Source: Bacteroidota bacterium
GTDB lineage: Bacteria; Bacteroidota; Ignavibacteria; Ignavibacteriales; Ignavibacteriaceae
DNA length: 38,327 bases
Direction of reading: 5' to 3'
Assembly: GCA_021783875.1 (NCBI GenBank)
Contig: JAJXTM010000003.1
Location: forward strand, 1-38,327
In this document: piece by piece, positions 29,354 through 38,327 of the stretch
How positions within the stretch are numbered: the first letter of the stretch is position 1
Layout of the letters: every line of letters begins with the position of its first letter
Position numbers and translations under genes: made by a program
Notes under the pieces: generated by a model
Database searches by the model: none
What the model was told of the DNA's origin: nothing
What the model saw: the letters and a program-made list of their open reading frames with translations, nothing else

Positions 29354-30166
29354 TTGAAAAGAGTATTTAATTTTTTATATTTGTACTTAAGAAGAAGTTA
29401 TTACAATTTCTATTTTATCCATAATCCAAAAGAGATAAACAAATTGAGAGAAGAATATCATAAATGGCATTCACAGTATTTTGAACGTGAATTTGAAATG
29501 CTTGTTTTTGGTCATGACGGTTATCCAATAATATTATTTCCTACTTCAAAAGGAAGATTTTATGAAAATAAGGATTTCGGATTAGTAGGCAGTGCAGAAA
29601 GTCTTCTAAATGATGGAAAAATTAAGATATATTGCCCGGATAGCGTCGATGCGGAAAGCTGGTATAACTATTCAATAAGTCCTGCTGATAGGGTTAAATC
29701 TCATACTGGTTATGAAAATGTTATTTTATATGATGTTGTTGAATTTGCCAAACATGAAACCGGTAGACAGAAGGTTGGATTAGCAGGGTGCAGTTTCGGA
29801 GGATATCATGCGGCTAATTTAGCATTCAGATATCCTGGAAAATTCGGGTACGTTTTCAGCATGGGCGGCAGTTTTGATATTAAGCAATTTTTAGCAGGTT
29901 ATTACGATGACAATTGTTATTTCAATAATCCTCCGGACTATTTGCCAAATTTAGAAGACAACTGGTTTCTTGATAGGATTAAGGAAATGGGTATTATACT
30001 AGGAACTGGAGAATGGGATATGTGTCTCGATGAAAATAAAAGACTTTCTAACATTCTTAATGAGAAAGGGATTAGCCATTGGCTTGATATCAGGCGGGAT
30101 GCTGGACATGATTGGCAATGGTGGAGAGAAATGTTTCCGGAATATTTAGGAAAAATTAAGGAGTAA
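29354..30166 (+). CDS. Esterase (alpha/beta hydrolase)
   Basis: EEYHKWHSQYFEREFEMLVFGHDGYPIILFPTSKGRFYE, VGLAGCSFGGYHAANLAFRYPG (GxSxG), GEWD, AGHDWQWW (His). ORF start is TTG at 29354; an alternative TTG at 29444 is possible. Confidence 0.85.
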   Translation: MKRVFNFLYLYLRRSYYNFYFIHNPKEINKLREEYHKWHSQYFEREFEMLVFGHDGYPIILFPTSKGRFYENKDFGLVGSAESLLNDGKIKIYCPDSVDAESWYNYSISPADRVKSHTGYENVILYDVVEFAKHETGRQKVGLAGCSFGGYHAANLAFRYPGKFGYVFSMGGSFDIKQFLAGYYDDNCYFNNPPDYLPNLEDNWFLDRIKEMGIILGTGEWDMCLDENKRLSNILNEKGISHWLDIRRDAGHDWQWWREMFPEYLGKIKE

Positions 30167-30168
30167 CT

Positions 30169-31122
30169 TTGAAGAAAATCGGGATATTATTTGGTCAAGA
30201 GAATACTTTCCCACAGGCATTTGTGGATAGAGTTAATTCAAAAAAGGATTCTTCCGTTTCTGCGGATTTTGTCAAAATTGATAAAGTGATTCAAGGTGAA
30301 GAATGCGGATATGATGTCATTATTGACAGAATTTCGCAGGATGTTCCCTTTTATAGAGGATACTTAAAAAATGCTTCATTAAACGGAACCGCTGTTATTA
30401 ATAATCCGTTTTGGTGGAGTGCCGATGAAAAATTTTTTAATAATGCATTGGCTACAAAATTAAAAGTTGCTGTGCCTAAAACTGTTTTGCTTCCTTCTAA
30501 CCAACATCCTCCCGATACAACTTCAAATTCATTTAGGAATCTTACATATCCCTTAGATTGGGAAGGAATTTTTTCTTATGTAGGGTTTCCTGCTTATTTC
30601 AAGCCATTTTCCGGTGGAGGATGGAAAAATGTTTATAAACTTAATAATTCAGATGAGTTTTATAAAGCATATAATGAAACCGGTCAGCTAGTCATGATGC
30701 TTCAGGAAGAAATTATATTCACGGATTATTTTCGCTGTTATTGCATTGACAGAAAAGATGTTCACATAATGCAATATGATCCTAGGCAGCCGCATCATTT
30801 AAGATACGTTAAAGGATCTTTGGAGACTGAAAAAAAATTATTAGAGAAAATTGAAGCGGGTGTATTAGAGTTAAATAAGGGACTTGGTTACGATTTTAAT
30901 ACTGTTGAGTTTGCAGTGCGAGACGGAATACCTTATGCAATCGATTTCTGCAACCCAGCTCCGGATGCTGACCTAAATTCAGTTGGCGAAGATAATTTTG
31001 AATGGATTGTTGAAAGCTCCTCTAATATGGCAATAAGAAGAGCCCACAATCATATTCCCAGTAGAAATAATCTTACTTGGGGTAGTTTTATAAATTCATT
31101 TGTAAAAAACGAAACATTATAG
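30169..31122 (+). CDS. ATP-grasp domain protein (RimK-like amidoligase)
   Basis: MKKIGILFGQENTFPQAFVD; PAYFKPFSGGGWKNVYKL (Gly-rich ATP loop), VEFAVRDGIPYAIDFCNPAPDADL (metal-binding D/N); TTG start 2 nt after the esterase stop. Confidence 0.8.
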   Translation: MKKIGILFGQENTFPQAFVDRVNSKKDSSVSADFVKIDKVIQGEECGYDVIIDRISQDVPFYRGYLKNASLNGTAVINNPFWWSADEKFFNNALATKLKVAVPKTVLLPSNQHPPDTTSNSFRNLTYPLDWEGIFSYVGFPAYFKPFSGGGWKNVYKLNNSDEFYKAYNETGQLVMMLQEEIIFTDYFRCYCIDRKDVHIMQYDPRQPHHLRYVKGSLETEKKLLEKIEAGVLELNKGLGYDFNTVEFAVRDGIPYAIDFCNPAPDADLNSVGEDNFEWIVESSSNMAIRRAHNHIPSRNNLTWGSFINSFVKNETL

Positions 31123-31131
31123 GGAAAACAA

Positions 31132-32229
31132 TTGTTTACTTTAGGGATTGAAGAAGAGTTTCAAATTATAGATCCTGACACCCGTGAATTAAAATCGCAT
31201 ATTCAGCAGATACTTGAAGACGGTAAATCTATACTTGCCGAAAATGTGAAAGCAGAGATGCATCAATCTGTCGTTGAAATGGGCACTGGAATTTGCGGCG
31301 ATATTATGCACGCTAGACGAGAGGTGACAGAATTAAGGACTAACCTTTCACGCTTGGCAAAAAAAAACAACTTAAAAATTGCAGCGTCGGGTACACATCC
31401 ATTTTCTCATTGGAAAGATCAAAAAATTACTGATCATCCAAGATATCAAGAAATTGTCTCAGATATGCAGCAAGTGGCAAGAGCAAATTTAATATTCGGA
31501 CTTCATGTACATGTAGGGTTAGATGACAGGGAATCTGCTATACACATTATGAATTCGGCAAGATATTTTTTACCGCATATTTTCGCACTTTCTACCAATT
31601 CGCCTTTTTGGTTAGGAAGAAACACCGGTTTTAAATCCTATCGAAGTAAAGTGTTTGATCGGTTTCCCCGGACAGGTATACCAGATCATTTCGGAAGTGT
31701 TGCCGAATATGATAATTATATCAATTTGCTTGTTAAAACAAAATGTATTGATAATGCAAAAAAAGTTTGGTGGGATATTAGAGTTCATCCGTTTTTCGAT
31801 ACTCTTGAATTTAGGATTTGCGACATACCGATGAGGGTAGATGAAACAATAGCTATTGCGGCTCTTTGCCAGGCTTTAGTGTTCAAACTTTACAAATTGA
31901 TGAAACAGAATCTAGGATTTAGACTTTACCGTAGGTTACTAATTGCAGAGAATAAATGGCGTGCTGCGCGTTACGGCATTACCGGTAAATTAATTGACTT
32001 TGGTAAACAAGAGGAAGTAGATTTTAGTGAATTATCTAAGGAATTAATTGAATTTGTTGATGATGTAGTGGATGAGTTAGGTTCAAGAAATGAAATAAAT
32101 TATATCAATACTATAATGCAAAACGGCACCGGAGCAGATAGACAGCTTAAGGTTTGGGATGAGACTCAGGATTTAAGAAAAGTTGTTGACTATATTATTG
32201 AAGAAACTCAATTTGGATTGTCTATATAG
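31132..32229 (+). CDS. Carboxylate-amine ligase, GCS2/YbdK family
   Basis: MFTLGIEEEFQIIDPDTRELKSHI, EMHQSVVEMGTGICGDIMHARREV, GLHVHVGLDDRESAIHIMN, VWWDIRVHPFFDTLEFRICDIPMRVDE; TTG start with in-frame TAG 3 codons upstream. Confidence 0.92.
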   Translation: MFTLGIEEEFQIIDPDTRELKSHIQQILEDGKSILAENVKAEMHQSVVEMGTGICGDIMHARREVTELRTNLSRLAKKNNLKIAASGTHPFSHWKDQKITDHPRYQEIVSDMQQVARANLIFGLHVHVGLDDRESAIHIMNSARYFLPHIFALSTNSPFWLGRNTGFKSYRSKVFDRFPRTGIPDHFGSVAEYDNYINLLVKTKCIDNAKKVWWDIRVHPFFDTLEFRICDIPMRVDETIAIAALCQALVFKLYKLMKQNLGFRLYRRLLIAENKWRAARYGITGKLIDFGKQEEVDFSELSKELIEFVDDVVDELGSRNEINYINTIMQNGTGADRQLKVWDETQDLRKVVDYIIEETQFGLSI

Positions 32230-32242
32230 AATTAAGTATTAT

Positions 32243-33073
32243 ATGAAAAAAAAAGAAACCAGGATAGCTATTATTGATCTTTATAACAATGAAGAAAACG
32301 AAGGAATTAGGTGTTTAAGAGAAATTGCCGGAGATCTGAACTTGAATCAATTTCAAATTCCTGTAAGTCACCGTGTATATGAAACTCGATATAAAGATGA
32401 GGTTCCTGAAATCGATTATGATATATTTATTTCCTCAGGCGGACCAGGAAGTCCATTTGAGGGGATTAATCAGAAATGGGAAAGTGATTATTTCTCTTTA
32501 ATTGAGAAAATATGGGATCATAATCAAACTAATCCCGAAAGAAAGAAATATATTTTTTTTATTTGCCATTCTTTCCAAATGATGGCAAGGTATTTTAAAT
32601 TCGCTGAAGTAAATGAACGTTATGAAAAATCCTTTGGGGTTTTTCCCTTTCGAAGAACAAGTAAAGGTAAAAGCGATCTGATTTTTGAAAATTTACCGGA
32701 TCCATTTTACGCGGCTGATTTCAGAAAGTATCAAGTTGTACAGAAAAATCATAAAATTATGGACGACTTAGAAGCTAATATTTTGGCTTTGGAGATTGAT
32801 GATGGAATACATGAAAGCGCATTAATGGCTGTCAGAATTTCAGATGAGATTGTCGGGACGCAATTTCACCCGGAAGCCGATCCAAACAGTATGATGTATC
32901 ATTTAATACAGGAAGAAAGAAAGAAATTCATAATAGATAAATTCGGCGAAGCAAAATACCGGGAAATGGTGTCTAATTTAGAGGATCCTGATAAAATTAA
33001 ATTAACAAGGAGTACAGTCCTCCCTGCCTTTTTAATTTCGGCATTAGAAAAATTAAATTTTATAAAAATATAA
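32243..33073 (+). CDS. Class I glutamine amidotransferase-like protein
   Basis: ISSGGPGSPFEG, IFFICHSFQMMARYF (nucleophile Cys), GTQFHPEADPNS (catalytic H-x-E). Start placed at ATG 32243 (MKKKETRIAIIDLY); ORF track start 32183 lies inside the upstream CDS. Confidence 0.85.
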   Translation: MKKKETRIAIIDLYNNEENEGIRCLREIAGDLNLNQFQIPVSHRVYETRYKDEVPEIDYDIFISSGGPGSPFEGINQKWESDYFSLIEKIWDHNQTNPERKKYIFFICHSFQMMARYFKFAEVNERYEKSFGVFPFRRTSKGKSDLIFENLPDPFYAADFRKYQVVQKNHKIMDDLEANILALEIDDGIHESALMAVRISDEIVGTQFHPEADPNSMMYHLIQEERKKFIIDKFGEAKYREMVSNLEDPDKIKLTRSTVLPAFLISALEKLNFIKI

Positions 33074-33096
33074 ATTTCATTGGGCAAAGAGAAAAT

Positions 33097-34284
33097 ATGA
33101 ATTCAAAATTAAGAGATAGGTTCAATTCAGAATTTACTGAAAATAATTATAAACTTTTTCTTGATGACGTTAACTCAATTTTAAAATTTCCTGCTGATTT
33201 TAGAATTGCGGAAACCCCGCTGTTTTTAACAGAATCATTGTCAATTGATTTAATCAATTACTCACATGAAATTGTAAATCAATTAATGACTGAAGAATTT
33301 ATTGAACATTCAAAAAATGCAGTACCTAAAAAATTATTTGTTCCCAATGAAAAGGATCATCCTGAGTTTCTTCAAATTGACTTCGCTGTATCTATTGATG
33401 ATGATGGGAAGTATATTCCCCGCTTAATAGAGCTTCAGGGCTTTCCTTCTCTTTACGGATTTCAGTATTTTTTAGACAAAACGATGAGAAAGCATTTTAA
33501 AATTCCAAAGAATTATTCTACTTTTTTTAACGGAATTGATTCAAAATCATATGTCGATATTTTAAATGATTTGATAATAGGTAAAAGTGATCCAGAAAAT
33601 ATAATTCTTATGGATATAAATCCCGAGAAGCAAAAGACAAGAATTGATTTTGCTGCCACAGAGAAATTATTGGGAATTAAAAGTGTATGTATTTCAAAAA
33701 TTATTCAGAAGAATAATAAACTTTTCTATCAAGAACATGGTAAAGAAATTCCAATTGAAAAAATTTATAACAGAGTAATATTTGATGAATTAATTAGAGG
33801 GAAGCATAAAGTTAATATAGATTTCACTAAAGATTTGAATGTTGATTGGGTTGGTCACCCCAATTGGTTTTTCAGAATCAGCAAACACACACTTCCCTTT
33901 CTATCAGGAGACTTTGTACCTGAATGCTACTTTTTAAGCGATCTTGATGAATATCCGGTTGATTTGGAAAATTTTGTGTTGAAACCTCTTTATTCTTTTG
34001 CCGGTCATGGAGTTGAATTAGATGTTACACCTGAAATTCTTGATAATATTGATGACAAATCAAATTATATTCTGCAGGCAAAAGTCAATTATGCACCTCT
34101 AATAAAAACTCCCGGTGACGAATTTGCAAAAGCTGAAATAAGGTTAATGTTTGTTTGGGAAGATATCCCGGTCTTAGTTAATAATTTGGTAAGAATAAGC
34201 AAAGGTAAGATGATGGGAGTCGACTATAATAAAAATAAAACCTGGGTTGGATCGAGTCTTGCATACCATCCACCTGTTTTTTAA
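33097..34284 (+). CDS. Putative circularly permuted ATP-grasp protein
   Basis: N-terminal 'PRLIELQGFPSLYGFQ' (acidic/N-like metal motif) precedes C-terminal 'FVLKPLYSFAGHGVEL' (K-P-x(n)-G-x-G ATP loop) and 'AEIRLMFVW'; motif order as in glutathionylspermidine-synthase-type folds. Confidence 0.55.
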   Translation: MNSKLRDRFNSEFTENNYKLFLDDVNSILKFPADFRIAETPLFLTESLSIDLINYSHEIVNQLMTEEFIEHSKNAVPKKLFVPNEKDHPEFLQIDFAVSIDDDGKYIPRLIELQGFPSLYGFQYFLDKTMRKHFKIPKNYSTFFNGIDSKSYVDILNDLIIGKSDPENIILMDINPEKQKTRIDFAATEKLLGIKSVCISKIIQKNNKLFYQEHGKEIPIEKIYNRVIFDELIRGKHKVNIDFTKDLNVDWVGHPNWFFRISKHTLPFLSGDFVPECYFLSDLDEYPVDLENFVLKPLYSFAGHGVELDVTPEILDNIDDKSNYILQAKVNYAPLIKTPGDEFAKAEIRLMFVWEDIPVLVNNLVRISKGKMMGVDYNKNKTWVGSSLAYHPPVF

Positions 34285-34289
34285 GCAAT

Positions 34290-37200
34290 ATGAATAAAAG
34301 TAAACATTTTTCTTGCGGCAATAAAGAAAAGATCATTTTTGATTTCCATGTATCAAATCATGCCCGGAACAAGTATAAAATTGAAGAATCACTTTTTTCA
34401 ATAAGCGGAGATTTAATCATTGCGAATTTTAATGTTGCCAGAATTATTTCCGGAAAAATTAATGACATTCGAAAATCACAATCGAACAGTCAATTGACCA
34501 CTGCTGGACAATTAAATGCTCTTGGATTGATCCATGAAATTTTCCATTATCTGATTCGCTTATATGAAGAAAATGAAAATCCGGGAGTTTTTTCTAGAGG
34601 ATTAAAATTTCTTGCACAGAATATCGGCAAAGAAAATCTTGATTCTATTTTGCTAACATTCACAAAAGAATTTTCTCCATTACCGGTATTTCAAAGAAAG
34701 ATTTCAGCACAGGAATATTTGGAAAAATCGACAGGGACAAAACAGAATAAAGAAATTATTCTTGAAGAATTAATTTTACTTTATCTTGAAAATTCTAATC
34801 AAGCAACGCCTGCACTGGAAGAACTTTACTCGAATAAACCGTTAAAAGAAAAGACCGTTTATCAGATTTTTATTGAAAAATTGGAATATTTTTTCTTATT
34901 AGAAAAATCATTCGGAAAGGAAAATCTTTCGCTAATAACTTTTCTTAAAAAGCCTTTGCTTGAAAGCCCTTATAATATTGAAGGACAATTAGAATACATA
35001 AGAGAAAATTGGAGTCTATTAATTAAGGACTTATTTTTAGATCGTCTTTTAAGAGGGAAAGATTTGATAACAGAGGATATTAGACTTTTTCTGCGGCACG
35101 GATCCTACGAAAAACCAACACCGCCAGTACCTACTTATGAGTTTGACAGCGATTATTTTCAGGCTCTTAAATTAAAATTAGATACCGGAGAAACATTATC
35201 GGATATTGAAAATCATTATTATCATTCCGAGATTGAAAAATTCACCCAGGACTTAGACTGGATGCCTAAGGTGGTAATGATTGCAAAGAACATTTATGTA
35301 TGGATGGATCAGCTATCAAAAAAATTCAAAAGGCAAATTTCAAGGTTGGATGAAATACCAGATGAAGAATTAGACTTATTGTCGAAATGGAATTTTACTA
35401 GTTTATGGCTAATTGGAATATGGGAAAGAAGTAGCGCTTCTCGAAAAATAAAACAACTTACCGGAAATCCAGATGCCGCTCCATCAGCATATTCATTGTT
35501 TGATTATGTAATTGCTGGCGAGCTAGGCGGTGAAGAAGCATTTCAAAACTTAAAACATCGTGCGGCATTAAGAGGGATTCGCCTGGCAAGTGATATGGTT
35601 CCGAATCATACCGGTATTTATTCAAAATGGATAATTGAAAAACCTAATTTTTTTATTCAGACAGATTATCCACCATTCCCAAATTATACATTTTATAGTC
35701 CGAACCTCTCTGATGACCCTAGAGTAGAAATAAGGATAGAAGACAGATATTATTCACGTGAAGATGCCGCAGTAGTATTTCAGAGAAAAGATAACCAAAC
35801 TGGTTCAATAAAGTATATTTATCACGGTAATGATGGAACTCATATGCCGTGGAATGATACGGCGCAATTAAATCTCTTGAACCCCGAAGTAAGAGAATCA
35901 CTTATACAAACTATTATACACGTAGCCAAAAAATTTCCAATTATTCGTTTTGATGCTGCTATGACATTAGCTAAAAAACATTATCAAAGACTATGGTTTC
36001 CCCAATCAGGAACCGGGGGAGCAATTCCATCGCGCTCGGATTATTCAATGACTAGGAGTGGATTTGATGAGGCTATGCCGGATGAATTCTGGCGGGAAGT
36101 TGTAGATAGAATAAATAAGGAATTACCAAGTACACTTCTGCTTGCGGAAGCATTCTGGCTTATGGAAGGATATTTTGTACGGACTCTGGGTATGCACAGA
36201 GTATACAATAGCGCATTTATGCACATGTTAATGAAAGAAGAAAATGATAAATATCGTGAGCTAATTAAGAATACTATGGATTTTAATCCTGAAATTCTGA
36301 AACGCTATGTTAATTTTATGAGCAATCCTGATGAAGAGACCGCTGTAAATCAATTCGGCAAGGGAGATAAATATTTCGGCGTTGCAATGTTAATGATTAC
36401 TCTTCCCGGACTTCCGATGTTTGCTCATGGACAGATAGAAGGATTTGCCGAGAAGTACGGAATGGAATATAAACGGGCATATTTGAATGAGTATTCCGAT
36501 TATAATTTAATTAGCAGACATGAATCAGAATTATTTCCTTTAATGGAGAAAAGATATTTATTTAGTCAGGTAACCGATTTTGAATTTTACGATTTTATAA
36601 ATGATTCAGGATTAATTAATGAAAATGTATTTGCTTTTACAAACCGATCCGGAGAAGAAAAGGTACTAATTGTTTATAATAATGCTTATACACAATGCAG
36701 CGGGAAAATATATTTATCGGTCATAAAAAAATTCAATGATGATTCTAATCCTTATGCCAAAAGAATTAAAAAGATTTCAGATGCACTTCATTTAAATTCA
36801 GGCCCATCCTATTATTATATATGCAAAGAGCAAAGAACCGGAATGGAATATTTATTATCCGGTAAAGAAATTTCTGAAGAAGGGATTTATTTCTCTTTGT
36901 CAGGATATGAGTATAAGGTTTTAATCAATTTTGAAATCGTTTTTGATAAATACGGCGATTATTCCAGAATGTATCAGATTATAAAAGGAGTGGGAATCCC
37001 ATCAATCAATCAAAGATTATATGAAATGAAGCTAGCTCCTCTTCATGAATCATTGAATTATTTATTTTCGAAAGAAATTTTTCATGAATTAGCAGGATTT
37101 ACATTCAATACAAAAATATTAGTAAAAAAAGATTTGGAATTCGGTTTAGGATTACTCCCTGAATTAAGAGAAAATACTGCAAATTTGGTACATGAATTAA

Positions 37201-38003
37201 ATTCTGTTTATAAATTAAAAATTAACTATGAAACAGTAATTGGATATCTTCAGAGTGATTTAATTAATTTGAACCGACGATATATAGATTTAAGGAACTA
37301 TATTACAATACCACTAATTAACAATAATTTTTTCAAAGATTTCAAATCTGTCAACAAAGAAATTGAATTCCTTTTCATTTATATTTTCTTAAGTAGAATT
37401 CAAAAGACAATTAAGCAGGAATCTGCTGAGGTAGAATTTTTTGAGAATCTAATGTTAAGAAAAGCTTTAATTGATATTTTTAAAGATTTAGGACATAATG
37501 TGGATAGCATTTTTGAAGAAGTATCTTTAATGCAGTCATTGCTTTCCAAATATAGCTTAATCAAAAAAATATCTTTTATTGAACCGGGGAATGAACATAT
37601 TCTTATATCGGAATTGATAGATAATAAGGAGTTAATAGATTTTCTATTATTGAACGAATTTGATAAAATCATTTATTTTAATAAAGAACGCTTTGAAATT
37701 ATTATACAATGGATATTCCTTCTTTCCCTTTTAGAAAGCGAAAATGCCATTATTTCTAAGAAGGATGCTAAGGCAGAAAAGAAATCAAAATCAATTAAGG
37801 ATAAGGCTATAAATTTATCTAATACGTTTGAATTCCTGCTAAAGAAATCTGCAGAATCCGGTTATAGGTTAAATACTTTTAAAGAATTAATAGCTCCAAA
37901 AGAAATTGATACAAAACATAAAACAAAGAATAAAGATGCAGAGGTTTTAGGTGATTCAAGCAATCCGAGAAGAAAGAAAAATAAAGATGATAAAATCGGA
38001 TAA
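34290..38003 (+). CDS. Large (1237 aa) GH13 alpha-amylase-like protein with long unassigned N- and C-terminal regions
   Basis: GH13 regions: ASDMVPNHTG (I), IIRFDAAMTLA (II, D555), LLAEAFW (III, E620), FMSNPDEETA (IV-like, D681); (beta/alpha)8-like core about aa 320-800; flanks unassigned; Lys-rich tail. Confidence 0.8.
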   Translation: MNKSKHFSCGNKEKIIFDFHVSNHARNKYKIEESLFSISGDLIIANFNVARIISGKINDIRKSQSNSQLTTAGQLNALGLIHEIFHYLIRLYEENENPGVFSRGLKFLAQNIGKENLDSILLTFTKEFSPLPVFQRKISAQEYLEKSTGTKQNKEIILEELILLYLENSNQATPALEELYSNKPLKEKTVYQIFIEKLEYFFLLEKSFGKENLSLITFLKKPLLESPYNIEGQLEYIRENWSLLIKDLFLDRLLRGKDLITEDIRLFLRHGSYEKPTPPVPTYEFDSDYFQALKLKLDTGETLSDIENHYYHSEIEKFTQDLDWMPKVVMIAKNIYVWMDQLSKKFKRQISRLDEIPDEELDLLSKWNFTSLWLIGIWERSSASRKIKQLTGNPDAAPSAYSLFDYVIAGELGGEEAFQNLKHRAALRGIRLASDMVPNHTGIYSKWIIEKPNFFIQTDYPPFPNYTFYSPNLSDDPRVEIRIEDRYYSREDAAVVFQRKDNQTGSIKYIYHGNDGTHMPWNDTAQLNLLNPEVRESLIQTIIHVAKKFPIIRFDAAMTLAKKHYQRLWFPQSGTGGAIPSRSDYSMTRSGFDEAMPDEFWREVVDRINKELPSTLLLAEAFWLMEGYFVRTLGMHRVYNSAFMHMLMKEENDKYRELIKNTMDFNPEILKRYVNFMSNPDEETAVNQFGKGDKYFGVAMLMITLPGLPMFAHGQIEGFAEKYGMEYKRAYLNEYSDYNLISRHESELFPLMEKRYLFSQVTDFEFYDFINDSGLINENVFAFTNRSGEEKVLIVYNNAYTQCSGKIYLSVIKKFNDDSNPYAKRIKKISDALHLNSGPSYYYICKEQRTGMEYLLSGKEISEEGIYFSLSGYEYKVLINFEIVFDKYGDYSRMYQIIKGVGIPSINQRLYEMKLAPLHESLNYLFSKEIFHELAGFTFNTKILVKKDLEFGLGLLPELRENTANLVHELNSVYKLKINYETVIGYLQSDLINLNRRYIDLRNYITIPLINNNFFKDFKSVNKEIEFLFIYIFLSRIQKTIKQESAEVEFFENLMLRKALIDIFKDLGHNVDSIFEEVSLMQSLLSKYSLIKKISFIEPGNEHILISELIDNKELIDFLLLNEFDKIIYFNKERFEIIIQWIFLLSLLESENAIISKKDAKAEKKSKSIKDKAINLSNTFEFLLKKSAESGYRLNTFKELIAPKEIDTKHKTKNKDAEVLGDSSNPRRKKNKDDKIG

Positions 38004-38012
38004 CTTCTTTAT

Positions 38013-38327
38013 TTAGGTTGAAAGATATTTTTTTATTGCATCTGCGCAATTTTCTCCGTCAATTGCGGATGAAACAATACCTCCTGCATATCCGGCGCCT
38101 TCAGCACATGGGAATAGTCCTCTCACCTGAGTATGCATCAAAGTAATTTTATCCCTAGGGATTTTAACCGGTGAGCTGGTACGGCTTTCAACAGCCAAAA
38201 TTTGTGCTTCGTCAGTATAGTAACCTTTCATTTTCTGATCGAAGATTTTCATTGCCCTTTGAAGTGATTTTGTAATAAAGTCAGGCAAAACTTCATGAAG
38301 AGGAGTTGAAATTATACCGGGAATATA
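38013..38327 (-). CDS. FAD-dependent dehydrogenase (COG2509-like), C-terminal part, truncated by window edge
   Basis: YIPGIISTPLHEVLPDFITKSLQRAMKIFDQ...VESRTSSPVKIPRD...LFPCAEGAGYAGGIVSSAIDG; frame is open to the window end, so the ORF-track 'M' is an internal TTG. Confidence 0.8.
   Translation of the reverse strand, partial: YIPGIISTPLHEVLPDFITKSLQRAMKIFDQKMKGYYTDEAQILAVESRTSSPVKIPRDKITLMHTQVRGLFPCAEGAGYAGGIVSSAIDGENCADAIKKYLST

Noticed and set aside
32183-32242. N-terminal extension of the GATase ORF overlapping the GCS2 gene
   Set aside because: Translation MLTILLKKLNLDCLYRIKYY is out-of-frame GCS2 coding sequence; MKKKETRIAIIDLY at 32243 is the natural start.

Overview
AT-rich bacterial chromosomal window, most likely Ignavibacteria (Bacteroidota/Chlorobi group). 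The taxonomic hint is the C-terminal type IX sorting tail '[42 protein letters not shown]...' at 17306-19414. Most of the window is ordinary: glgA/gmhB/DUF4270, hutI, cydAB, amtB-glnK, a ZIP transporter, mutS, aroF, tyrA, GH30, DinB and outer-membrane proteins. The most interesting region is 29354-38003, a tight six-gene + strand run. It encodes a Ser-esterase, an ATP-grasp protein, a GCS2/YbdK carboxylate-amine ligase, a class I glutamine amidotransferase, a likely circularly permuted ATP-grasp protein, and a 1237-aa GH13-like protein with long unassigned flanks. I read this as a candidate amidoligase pathway making an unknown peptide-like or glycan-linked metabolite. Secondary points are an orphan DNA methyltransferase, a DUF2779 protein combining Cas4-like and DEDD nuclease motifs, a terminase-small-subunit-like fragment, a 14-blade secreted propeller, and repeated CCCGC-GAAA-GCGGG hairpins. 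No tRNA, rRNA, CRISPR array or intact mobile element was recognised. All calls come from reading the sequence; no searches were run.
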